From: JABMMZ01 sp044373665
GTDB lineage: Bacteria; Bacteroidota; Bacteroidia; NS11-12g; UBA955
Assembly: GCA_044373665.1 (NCBI GenBank)
Contig: JBIPNH010000033.1
Coordinates: 1 to 20,609 of the forward strand
DNA length: 20,609 nucleotides
Reading direction: 5' to 3'
Position numbers and translations under genes: made by a program. How positions within the stretch are numbered: position 1 is the first letter of the stretch; each line of letters starts with the position of its first letter. The notes under the pieces were generated by a model. It did no database searches and was not told the DNA's origin. It was given only the letters and a program-made list of their open reading frames with translations. Below are positions 14,728 through 20,609 of this stretch, piece by piece.

Positions 14728-15379
14728 TTCCTATTTTCAAAATAAAAAGATTTTAGTCACCGCAGGTCCAACCTACGAGAAAATAGACCCTGTAAGATTC
14801 ATAGGGAATTTTTCGACTGGTAAAATGGGGATAGAAATTGCCCTTAAGTTAGCCGAATATGGCGCCCAAGTTTACTTAGTAATCGGTCCAACTTGTTTGT
14901 CTGTAAATCATCCCAATATCAATGTACATCATGTAGTGTCTGCGATCGAAATGAAGGACGCTTGTTTGAGCTACTTCCCTAATTGTGACATGGCAATTTT
15001 GTCTGCTGCTGTTGCTGATTACAGACCTGCCGAATACCAAACTCAGAAAATTAAGAAAAAAGAAGAAACCTTCTCAATTCAATTAGTCAAAAATCCGGAT
15101 ATATTCAAAACATTGGGTGAGCTAAAACAAGACCATCAAAAAATTATTGGTTTTGCTTTAGAAACTCAAAATGAAATTGAAAATGCCAAAAAAAAGTTGA
15201 TGGCCAAAAATGGCGATGCTATTGTTTTAAATTCATTGAATGATGAAGGGGCAGGTTTCGGAAAATCTACAAATAAAATTAGTGTAATTCTAAAAAATGG
15301 TCTTATTTTTGACTATTCTTTAAAAGAAAAAATAGAAGTAGCCAAAGATTTATTAAAATGTATTTCGGAAAATTTATAA
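14720..15379 (+). CDS. coaB: Phosphopantothenate--cysteine ligase domain (CoaB part of CoaBC)
   Basis: A 219-residue ligase that joins 4'-phosphopantothenate to cysteine using CTP. Clear motifs are ILVTAGPTYEKIDPVRFIGNFSTGKMG near the start, LSAAVADYRPAEYQTQKIKK (dimer loop with the conserved lysines), LVKNPDIFKTLG, IGFALETQNEIENAKKKL and DAIVLNSL. In Bacteroidota this normally continues from CoaC in one polypeptide. Here it is in frame 2; the frame is open upstream to 14663, but that part overlaps real coaC coding. If made separately, the best start is the TTG at 14720, which overlaps the coaC stop (TTGCCTAA). If not, a single extra base near 14717-14725 explains the break. Both halves look undamaged. 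It overlaps the DUF4835 gene by 22 bases. Confidence 0.85.
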   Translation: MPNSYFQNKKILVTAGPTYEKIDPVRFIGNFSTGKMGIEIALKLAEYGAQVYLVIGPTCLSVNHPNINVHHVVSAIEMKDACLSYFPNCDMAILSAAVADYRPAEYQTQKIKKKEETFSIQLVKNPDIFKTLGELKQDHQKIIGFALETQNEIENAKKKLMAKNGDAIVLNSLNDEGAGFGKSTNKISVILKNGLIFDYSLKEKIEVAKDLLKCISENL

Positions 15380-16269
15380 AGTTAAGTGTTTTTGTTTTTT
15401 TGCTCCTCACATCAGCTTATACCAAAGCGCAAGATGTAGAAGTAAAAGTGAGTGTCATTCATCCCAAAGTACAAATTTCTAATACCCAAATATTTACATC
15501 ACTCAAAAGTTCAATTGAACAGTTTGTCAATCAAAGATTTTGGTGCAACGATAAATTGACTACCGTTGAAAGATTTAAACTTAATTTTTTAATAGACATT
15601 ACTAAGTATGAGTTGAACTCTAATCAGTTTGAAGGGACAATCCAAATTCAAGCTACACGTCAGGTTTTTGGTAGTACCTATTCAACGGTTATTTTTAATC
15701 AATTGGACAACGAATTTATTTTCCAATACCAAGAATTTCAAGCCATGGAATTTCAACCCAATGCCAATGTTTATAACCTAACAGGTGTTTTGGCGTTTTA
15801 TGTCAATGTTATCGTTGGAATGCAATATGACACCTATTCGTTGGAGGCAGGTACGCCTTATTTTGTCAAAGCTAGAGAGATTTTAAATGCCAGCCAATCT
15901 ATTCCTGGGTGGAGGCCTGGAGATGGACAAAGTTTAAAAAACAGATATTATCTTATCGATAATTTGACAAGTGAAAGGTATGCCGTAATGCGCAAAGCCT
16001 ATTATAATTATCATTTAAGTGGTTTGGATTTTATGCACAAAGATGTTAATAAAGGAAGAGATGAAGTATTTAAAGCAATGACAAGTTTTGAAGACATAAC
16101 TAGAACTTTTCCTAACTCCATGCTTGTTAAAGTGTTTTTTAATGCCAAGTACAGAGAATTGATTGAGATTTTTAAAGGAGCCCCTGCTGCTGACCAACAA
16201 AAAGCTATAGAATTATTCTCTAAAATGGACCCTGCCAACCGCTCGTTTTACGAAACTATAAAAACGTAG
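15358..16269 (+). CDS. DUF4835-family exported protein (possibly T9SS-linked PorD)
   Basis: A 303-residue secreted protein of the DUF4835 family. It has a signal peptide (FIKLSVFVFLLLTSAYTKAQ, cleavage after Ala-Gln near residue 24) and then VEVKVSVIHPKVQISNTQIFTSLKSSIEQFVNQRFW, the family opening. Further hallmarks are TIQIQATRQVFGSTYSTVIFN, LAFYVNVIVGMQYDTYSLEAGTPYFVKA, IPGWRPGDG near 181 and the C-terminal PNSMLVKVFFNAKYRELIEIFKGA. Some databases, as I recall, name this family PorD and place it with type IX secretion; I cannot verify that here. Its position directly after coaBC is the usual Bacteroidota order. In many relatives recN follows; here aroB follows after 16 bases. Confidence 0.85.
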   Translation: MYFGKFIKLSVFVFLLLTSAYTKAQDVEVKVSVIHPKVQISNTQIFTSLKSSIEQFVNQRFWCNDKLTTVERFKLNFLIDITKYELNSNQFEGTIQIQATRQVFGSTYSTVIFNQLDNEFIFQYQEFQAMEFQPNANVYNLTGVLAFYVNVIVGMQYDTYSLEAGTPYFVKAREILNASQSIPGWRPGDGQSLKNRYYLIDNLTSERYAVMRKAYYNYHLSGLDFMHKDVNKGRDEVFKAMTSFEDITRTFPNSMLVKVFFNAKYRELIEIFKGAPAADQQKAIELFSKMDPANRSFYETIKT

Positions 16270-16285
16270 AAACCCCATTTGCAAA

Positions 16286-17308
16286 ATGAGCACCCATTTG
16301 CCTCTTCTGTTTTCCTCATCAATACGCGAAGATTTTTGGAATTATTGCCAAGTAAATGCGATAGAAAAGCCTATAATTTTATGTGATACCAATACCCTAA
16401 GACATTGTTTGCCACTATTGGGGAGTCAGGATTTATTCAGATTGATATGTATTCCTAAAGGCGAAATAAATAAATCATGGGATCAGTTAAATGAATTGTT
16501 AAAGCAACTTTTGCAATTGAATGTTCATAGAAATGAAACTCTTTTTGTTTTAGGGGGAGGTGTATTGACAGATATTGGCGGTTTGGCTGCGGCATTGTAT
16601 CAAAGGGGGATTGACCACGTTAATATACCAACAACTTTAATGGGAATGGTAGATGCTGCCATAGGTGGAAAAACAGCCGTTGATTTTATGGGGATTAAGA
16701 ATTTTGTTGGTGTTGTTAAACAACCTGAAACCTGTATGATTGCGCCCATTTTCTTAAAAACTTTGCCCGAAGTAGAATATCAAAGTGCTTGGTCAGAAAT
16801 TGTTAAAGTAGCCATCATTGACAGTAAAGAATTATGGAATTTAATTCATACGCATGCAGGTGTTGAAATCCTTATACCTTTTTGTGCCCAACATAAATTT
16901 GACCTAATTCAGCAAGATGAACGCGACAAGTCAATCAGACAGTTGCTCAACTTTGGACATACCATCGGTCATGCCATCGAAGCCTATTATTTAAACAAAA
17001 ACACACCTGTTACTCATGGTTATGCCATTGCCAAAGGAATGCTTTTTGAGCTTTATTTAGCCCATTTTATACAAAGTATTTCGAGTGAGGAATTGGCGCA
17101 AATGAAAGCCGTTGTTTTAACAAAATTACTCAATAATGACAGTAGCTTGGGGGTAGATTTGCTAGCGTTAAAAGAAACCATGTTTCACGACAAAAAAAAG
17201 ACTGGAACTTTGCTTCGGTTTTCGCTTCCAATAGCCATAGGGAAAGGGAAGTGGGGCGTTGAAATAGAATGGGATACATTGCTCAAAGTGTATTCTATTT
17301 ATTATTAA
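16286..17308 (+). CDS. aroB: 3-dehydroquinate synthase
   Basis: A 340-residue NAD- and Zn-dependent enzyme of the shikimate pathway that cyclises DAHP to 3-dehydroquinate. GGGVLTDIGGLAAALYQRG (G90-G92) binds NAD; NIPTTLMGMVDAAIGGKTAVDF matches the PTT-x-x-x-VD-x-x-x-GGK-x-x-x-D core; SAWSEIVKVAII carries the Zn-binding Glu; LLNFGHTIGHAIEAYY gives one metal His and its neighbours, and VTHGYAIAKGM the next conserved His. These residues separate it from 2-deoxy-scyllo-inosose synthase and from 2-epi-5-epi-valiolone synthase, though the annotation relies on general pattern. Length is a little short of E. coli AroB (362). It starts 16 bases after the DUF4835 stop, so it may share its operon; no separate strong promoter is evident. 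Confidence 0.92.
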   Translation: MSTHLPLLFSSSIREDFWNYCQVNAIEKPIILCDTNTLRHCLPLLGSQDLFRLICIPKGEINKSWDQLNELLKQLLQLNVHRNETLFVLGGGVLTDIGGLAAALYQRGIDHVNIPTTLMGMVDAAIGGKTAVDFMGIKNFVGVVKQPETCMIAPIFLKTLPEVEYQSAWSEIVKVAIIDSKELWNLIHTHAGVEILIPFCAQHKFDLIQQDERDKSIRQLLNFGHTIGHAIEAYYLNKNTPVTHGYAIAKGMLFELYLAHFIQSISSEELAQMKAVVLTKLLNNDSSLGVDLLALKETMFHDKKKTGTLLRFSLPIAIGKGKWGVEIEWDTLLKVYSIYY

Positions 17309-17395
17309 AAACGCTTTTCTTTCTAGGTTTTCTGTCTACTGATTTATACTTTGTGGCATTTAGTAAATAGCATTTATTTTTTTAGCAAACATTCG

Positions 17396-17403
17396 TTAAT
17401 TTG
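17396..17403 (+). promoter_or_regulatory. Possible -7 promoter element of the carboxylase gene
   Basis: TTAATTTG differs from TAnnTTTG at one base and is followed by GCAACCC, a sequence common after such elements. It lies 18 bases before the ATG at 17422, in the only sizeable gap (113 bases) between aroB and the carboxylase. No good -33 TTG is seen, so support is modest. Confidence 0.35.
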
Positions 17404-17421
17404 CAACCCAAATAATACAGA

Positions 17422-18984
17422 ATGAGTACACAATCTCAACAACCTATGAATAAAAGAGAAATTCTTGAAAAAAAGAAAGCGGAGAGCCTAGTTGGTGGAG
17501 GCGAAGACCGAATAAAATCACAACACAGTAAAGGTAAATTAACGGCAAGAGAGCGTTTACATTTTTTATTGGATGAAGGAAGTTTCAACGAAGTTGGCGC
17601 TTTTGTAATGCACCGTAGCAATGATTTCGGGATGGAAAAACAACGTTTTTTAGGCGATGGTGTGGTTACAGGATACGGAACTATTAACGGTCGTTTGGTT
17701 TACGTTTTTTCGCAAGATTTTACCGTTTTTGGTGGTTCTTTGAGCGAAACACATGCTGAAAAAATATGTAAAATAATGGACTTAGCGCTCAAAAATGGCG
17801 CTCCTGTTATTGGTTTAAATGACAGTGGTGGTGCAAGAATTCAAGAAGGTGTGGTTTCATTGGGCGGTTATGCTGATATTTTTTATAGAAATACTATTGC
17901 AAGTGGTGTTATTCCTCAGCTGTCGGCTATTATGGGACCATGTGCAGGTGGTGCTGTTTATTCGCCCGCTATTACCGATTTTATAGGAATGGTGGAAAAT
18001 ACAAGTTACATGTTTGTTACAGGTCCTAACGTTGTAAAAACCGTAACCAATGAAGAAGTAACAAGTGAACAATTGGGTGGAGCTTCGGTTCATTCCAGTA
18101 AGTCAGGTGTTGCGCATTTTTCTTATGCCAACGAAATAGAATGTTTGTCAGGCTTAAAAGCATTGTTGAGTTACATGCCACAAAATTGTGAAGAAAAAGC
18201 ACCTGCTTTAAATTACCAAATTGGCGATGAGCAAAGAGAGGTTTTGAAAGACATTGTTCCAGATAATGCCAATCAACCCTATGACATGAGAGAGGTTATT
18301 GATGGAATCGTTGATGAAGGTTCTTTCTTAGAAGTACATAAAAATTTTGCAGAAAATATAGTCGTTGGTTTTGCCAGATTAGCCGGTAGAAGTATCGGTA
18401 TTATTGCCAATAACCCTGCATTTTTAGCAGGTGTTTTAGATGTGCATTCTTCTACCAAAGGCGCCAGATTTGTTAGATTCTGTGATGCCTTTAACATTCC
18501 TTTGTTGGTTTTAGAAGATGTCCCAGGTTTTTTGCCGGGGACCGACCAAGAATGGAATGCCATTATTACCAATGGGGCTAAATTACTCTATGCATTCAGT
18601 GAAGCAACCGTTCCACGTGTTACAGTAATTACTCGTAAAGCCTACGGTGGCGCTTATGATGTAATGAACAGTAAACACATCGGTGCCGATATGAATTTTG
18701 CATGGCCGGGAGCAGAAATTGCAGTTATGGGAGCCAAAGGAGCTGCTGAAATTATTTTCAAAAAAGAAATTACAAATGCAGATAATCCAGAATTGGCTTG
18801 GAAAGAAAAAGAAGCAGAATACGCTGAAAAGTTTGCCAACCCATACCGCGCCGCCGAAAGAGGATTTATAGATGAAGTGATTATGCCAGAAGAAACTCGC
18901 AAAAAATTGATTTCATCTTTCAAAATGCTCGAAAATAAAGTAGCTAATTTGCCTAAAAAGAAACATGGAAATATTCCATTGTAA
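17422..18984 (+). CDS. pccB: Propionyl-CoA carboxylase, beta (carboxyltransferase) subunit
   Basis: A 520-residue carboxyltransferase. HSKGKLTARERLHFLLDEGSF is the typical entry; DFTVFGGSLSETHAEKI, LNDSGGARIQEGVVSLGGYADIF and MGPCAGGAVYSPAITDF form the N-domain oxyanion and CoA site; PGFLPGTDQEWNAIITNGAKLLYAFSEATVPRVTVITRKAYGGAYDVM forms the C-domain site, and KKHGNIPL is the usual end. D413 in AYDVM corresponds to the Asp that sets propionyl-CoA preference in actinobacterial PccB (acetyl-CoA forms carry Ile). It carboxylates propionyl-CoA with biotin-CO2 from a separate alpha subunit, or acts as a methylmalonyl-CoA decarboxylase subunit; neither partner is in the window. The B12-binding mutase subunit at 1359 is a plausible downstream partner. 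The glycosyltransferase follows after eight bases. Confidence 0.92.
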   Translation: MSTQSQQPMNKREILEKKKAESLVGGGEDRIKSQHSKGKLTARERLHFLLDEGSFNEVGAFVMHRSNDFGMEKQRFLGDGVVTGYGTINGRLVYVFSQDFTVFGGSLSETHAEKICKIMDLALKNGAPVIGLNDSGGARIQEGVVSLGGYADIFYRNTIASGVIPQLSAIMGPCAGGAVYSPAITDFIGMVENTSYMFVTGPNVVKTVTNEEVTSEQLGGASVHSSKSGVAHFSYANEIECLSGLKALLSYMPQNCEEKAPALNYQIGDEQREVLKDIVPDNANQPYDMREVIDGIVDEGSFLEVHKNFAENIVVGFARLAGRSIGIIANNPAFLAGVLDVHSSTKGARFVRFCDAFNIPLLVLEDVPGFLPGTDQEWNAIITNGAKLLYAFSEATVPRVTVITRKAYGGAYDVMNSKHIGADMNFAWPGAEIAVMGAKGAAEIIFKKEITNADNPELAWKEKEAEYAEKFANPYRAAERGFIDEVIMPEETRKKLISSFKMLENKVANLPKKKHGNIPL

Positions 18985-18992
18985 TAGCTAAA

Positions 18993-19937
18993 ATGATTAA
19001 GCTTATTTCCATAGTTGTTCCGTGTTTCAATGAACAAGAGGTGTTTGTAGAAACTAATCGCCGATTAAATGCGGTGATGTCTCAACTGTCTGTTGAACAA
19101 TATGATTATGAAATAATATATGTAAATGATGGAAGTACAGATCAAACACTTTCGTTAATTAAACAAGCCCTAACCGAAGACAAACATTTGAAGTGTCTGT
19201 CATTCTCGCGAAACTTTGGACATCAAATAGCCATAACGGCAGGTTTGGATGCTTGTAAAGGAGCCGCAGCTGTGGTTATCGATGCCGATTTGCAAGATCC
19301 CCCCGCTGTAATATTACAAATGATAAACCAGTGGGAACAAGGGTTTGATGTGGTTTTTGGAAAAAGGAAAGACAGGGAAGGGGAAAGCTCATTCAAACTG
19401 CTAACCGCCAAATATTTTTACAAACTCATTAACCGCTTAAGCGACGTTGATATTCCAAGAGATACAGGCGATTTCAGGCTGATGGACAGAAATGCGCTCG
19501 ACCATTTTTTGCAAATGCGCGAGTCTTACCGATTTGTGAGAGGAATGGTGGCGTGGATTGGATTCAATCAAACTTTTGTAGAATACGACCGCGAAAGTCG
19601 TTTTGCGGGTGAAACCAAATATCCGCTCAAAAAAATGTTGCGTTTGGCAAGCGATGCCATTTTGTCGTTTTCTAATACTCCACTCAAAATTGCAACATTC
19701 GTAGGGTTTATAACCTCTATAGCTGCTTTTATTGGAATTATCTATTCCCTTTATGTCAGATTATTTACCAAATCTTGGGTAGATGGTTGGGCTTTTTTAA
19801 TGATTGCTATTTTATTAATTGGAGGTATTATTCTTATAGTACTTGGTGTTATTGGGGAGTACGTAGGCCGTATCTATGGTGAAATAAAGCAAAGACCGCT
19901 TTATATTGTGAAAGATAAATTGGGTTTTGATAAATAG
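18993..19937 (+). CDS. GT2 glycosyltransferase with C-terminal membrane helices (GtrB/DPM1-like)
   Basis: A 314-residue inner-membrane glycosyltransferase. The GT-A domain has ISIVVPCFNEQE at the start, EIIYVNDGSTDQT near 41, SFSRNFGHQIAITAGLDAC near 70, and the metal-binding DADLQDPP near 93. DTGDFRLMDR near 157, RFVRGMVAWIGF near 182 and the acceptor-side R-E-S-R-F-AGETKYPLKKM near 206 are typical of polyprenyl-phosphate glucosyl/mannosyl/glycosyltransferases such as GtrB. Two helices follow (about 233-257 and 266-295), then VIGEYVGRIYGEIKQRPLYIV. The enzyme loads a sugar onto undecaprenyl phosphate at the cytoplasmic face. No flippase or GtrA/GtrC partner is adjacent, so the final acceptor is unknown. 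It may be co-transcribed with pccB (eight-base gap), an unrelated function. Confidence 0.92.
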   Translation: MIKLISIVVPCFNEQEVFVETNRRLNAVMSQLSVEQYDYEIIYVNDGSTDQTLSLIKQALTEDKHLKCLSFSRNFGHQIAITAGLDACKGAAAVVIDADLQDPPAVILQMINQWEQGFDVVFGKRKDREGESSFKLLTAKYFYKLINRLSDVDIPRDTGDFRLMDRNALDHFLQMRESYRFVRGMVAWIGFNQTFVEYDRESRFAGETKYPLKKMLRLASDAILSFSNTPLKIATFVGFITSIAAFIGIIYSLYVRLFTKSWVDGWAFLMIAILLIGGIILIVLGVIGEYVGRIYGEIKQRPLYIVKDKLGFDK

Positions 19938-19943
19938 TTTATC
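19929..19943 (+). terminator. Weak hairpin over the glycosyltransferase stop codon
   Basis: GATAAA (19929-19934), loop TAG, TTTATC (19938-19943). The loop is the stop codon. The stem is short and AT-rich and no long T run follows, so termination is only possible, not convincing. Confidence 0.25.
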
Positions 19944-20069
19944 GATTAATTGTCATTTTAATCTCATTTTTACCCTCAAGCTGAAACGTTTTTGTGTCTT
20001 CGTGTGTCTAATCTTTTAATAAGGCACAATAATTGAATAGATTAAAGTGTTATTAAACCTAACAAAGTG

Positions 20070-20177
20070 ATGAATACACTTAAAAAATATGAAAAAGTAA
20101 AAAGTCGTAGACGTGCCGTTGAAAAACCTATTCGCAAAAGTGGCGATGGTATTAAACAAGGCCCTGCTGGAGTTTAA
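20070..20177 (+). CDS. Possible 35-residue basic small protein
   Basis: ATG to TAA gives a 35-residue, strongly basic peptide with a lysine/arginine cluster (KKYEKVKSRRRAVEK) and a glycine-rich end (GDGIKQGPAGV). It lies in the 315-base gap between the glycosyltransferase and the convergent prfA, and is the only reading frame of note there. Its composition would suit nucleic-acid binding, but short basic frames also arise by chance. No TAnnTTTG element or Shine-Dalgarno site was seen ahead of it. A six-base stem (CTGCTG with CAGCAG, 20164-20183) spans its 3' end. I do not recognise the family. Confidence 0.35.
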   Translation: MNTLKKYEKVKSRRRAVEKPIRKSGDGIKQGPAGV

Positions 20178-20252
20178 CAGCAGTCATTTAAACTACTCTT
20201 TACTATTATTTAGATTGTTTGAAAAAACAAACTTATAAAATCTTTTGCTGTA

Positions 20253-20609
20253 TTAATTTCCACTTCCTTCTTGCATTCTCTCAGCATTCTCAGCCACTTT
20301 CAAAGAATCTATCATCGGTTGGATATCGCCACCCAAAAAATTGTCTAACGAATAAATAGTCATGTTGATACGGTGGTCGGTTACTCTGCCTTGAGGGAAG
20401 TTATAAGTTCTTATTTTAGCACTTCTATCTCCACTGGCCACCAATGTTTTTCTGGCACTTGCTATTTTAGAGTTGTGTTCTTCTAAGGCAATTTCATACA
20501 ATTTGGTTCTTAACATAGCCATTGCTCGCTCTCTGTTTCCTAACTGTGAACGCTCTATTTGACACACCACCACTATGCCTGAAGGACGGTGGGTTAATTG
20601 CACTTTTGT
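20253..20609 (-). CDS. prfA: Peptide chain release factor 1, C-terminal part (5' end outside window)
   Basis: The last 118 residues of RF1, which releases peptides at UAA and UAG stop codons. The frame runs off the right edge. QLTHRPSGIVVVCQIERSQLGNRERAMAMLR is the segment just after the GGQ catalytic motif, which therefore lies just outside the window. SGDRSAKIRTYNFPQGRVTDHRI is the RF1-specific signature; RF2 has a different sequence at this place, so prfA is preferred. NFLGGDIQPMIDSLKVAENAERMQEGSGN is a normal Bacteroidota C-terminus. It converges on the small ORF and the glycosyltransferase. RF1 is about 360 residues, so about two thirds are missing. Confidence 0.95.
   Translation of the reverse strand, partial: TKVQLTHRPSGIVVVCQIERSQLGNRERAMAMLRTKLYEIALEEHNSKIASARKTLVASGDRSAKIRTYNFPQGRVTDHRINMTIYSLDNFLGGDIQPMIDSLKVAENAERMQEGSGN

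Noticed and set aside
18279..18572. A 97-codon minus-strand frame inside pccB
   Set aside because: It is a shadow of the carboxyltransferase C-domain coding sequence; no independent features.
18654..19037. A 127-codon minus-strand open frame opposite the pccB 3' end and the glycosyltransferase start
   Set aside because: It is antisense to strongly conserved pccB codons, has no family features, and its low-complexity Ser/Ala content mirrors the sense codons.
20209..20245. A GTTTG/CAAAC hairpin after prfA as a terminator
   Set aside because: Only five base pairs, A-T rich, with no T run in the direction of prfA transcription.
1..20609. CRISPR array, tRNA/rRNA genes, insertion sequences, phage genes or a defence island
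   Set aside because: No regularly spaced repeats, cloverleaf candidates, transposase motifs or terminal inverted repeats were seen; almost all of the window is accounted for by ordinary chromosomal genes.

Overview
The window looks like chromosomal DNA from a Bacteroidota (Flavobacteriia/Sphingobacteriia-like) bacterium. The evidence is AT-rich sequence, near-absence of Shine-Dalgarno sites, several exact copies of the Bacteroidota -7 promoter element TAnnTTTG, frequent TTG/GTG starts, and lineage-typical genes and order (bamD - short omega subunit - coaBC - DUF4835). No tRNA, rRNA, insertion sequence, CRISPR array or phage gene was seen. Both ends cut through genes: gltX on the left and prfA on the right.

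Layout. (1) 1-1775, plus: the 3' half of gltX, a small lipoprotein, and a stand-alone cobalamin-binding subunit of the methylmalonyl-CoA mutase type. (2) 1812-3938: a divergent pair, a degenerate arginase-superfamily protein (minus) and an NAD-dependent epimerase/reductase (plus). (3) 3939-6632: a worn minus-strand region with a 3' relic of paaC (phenylacetyl-CoA epoxidase subunit C), intact creD and tadA, and a LuxR-type regulator reduced to its helix-turn-helix domain and frameshifted in a T8 run. (4) 6633-7530: a lipoprotein with its own promoter and a strong hairpin terminator. (5) 7576-13008: six tightly packed plus-strand genes: EamA transporter, nitroreductase, an MBOAT acyltransferase coupled to an SGNH-type partner, queG and radC. 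(6) 13039-17308: a promoter, then bamD, omega, coaC and coaB in two reading frames, DUF4835 and aroB. (7) 17422-19937: propionyl-CoA carboxylase beta subunit and a GtrB-like membrane glycosyltransferase. (8) 19938-20609: a gap with a possible 35-residue basic ORF, then the 3' end of prfA on the minus strand.

Functional links. The carboxylase (Asp at the acyl-selectivity site) and the B12-binding subunit fit the propionyl-CoA to succinyl-CoA route, and QueG is also cobalamin-dependent, so the cell probably makes or imports B12. The MBOAT/SGNH pair resembles AlgI/AlgJ and PatA/PatB O-acetylation systems; its target polymer is not visible here. BamD, DUF4835 and the lipoproteins serve the outer envelope.

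I did not find a convincing unknown multi-gene system. The observations most worth a second look are the paaC relic, the coaC/coaB frame break, the frameshifted LuxR gene, the metal-ligand-poor arginase homologue, and the MBOAT/SGNH cassette of unknown target.
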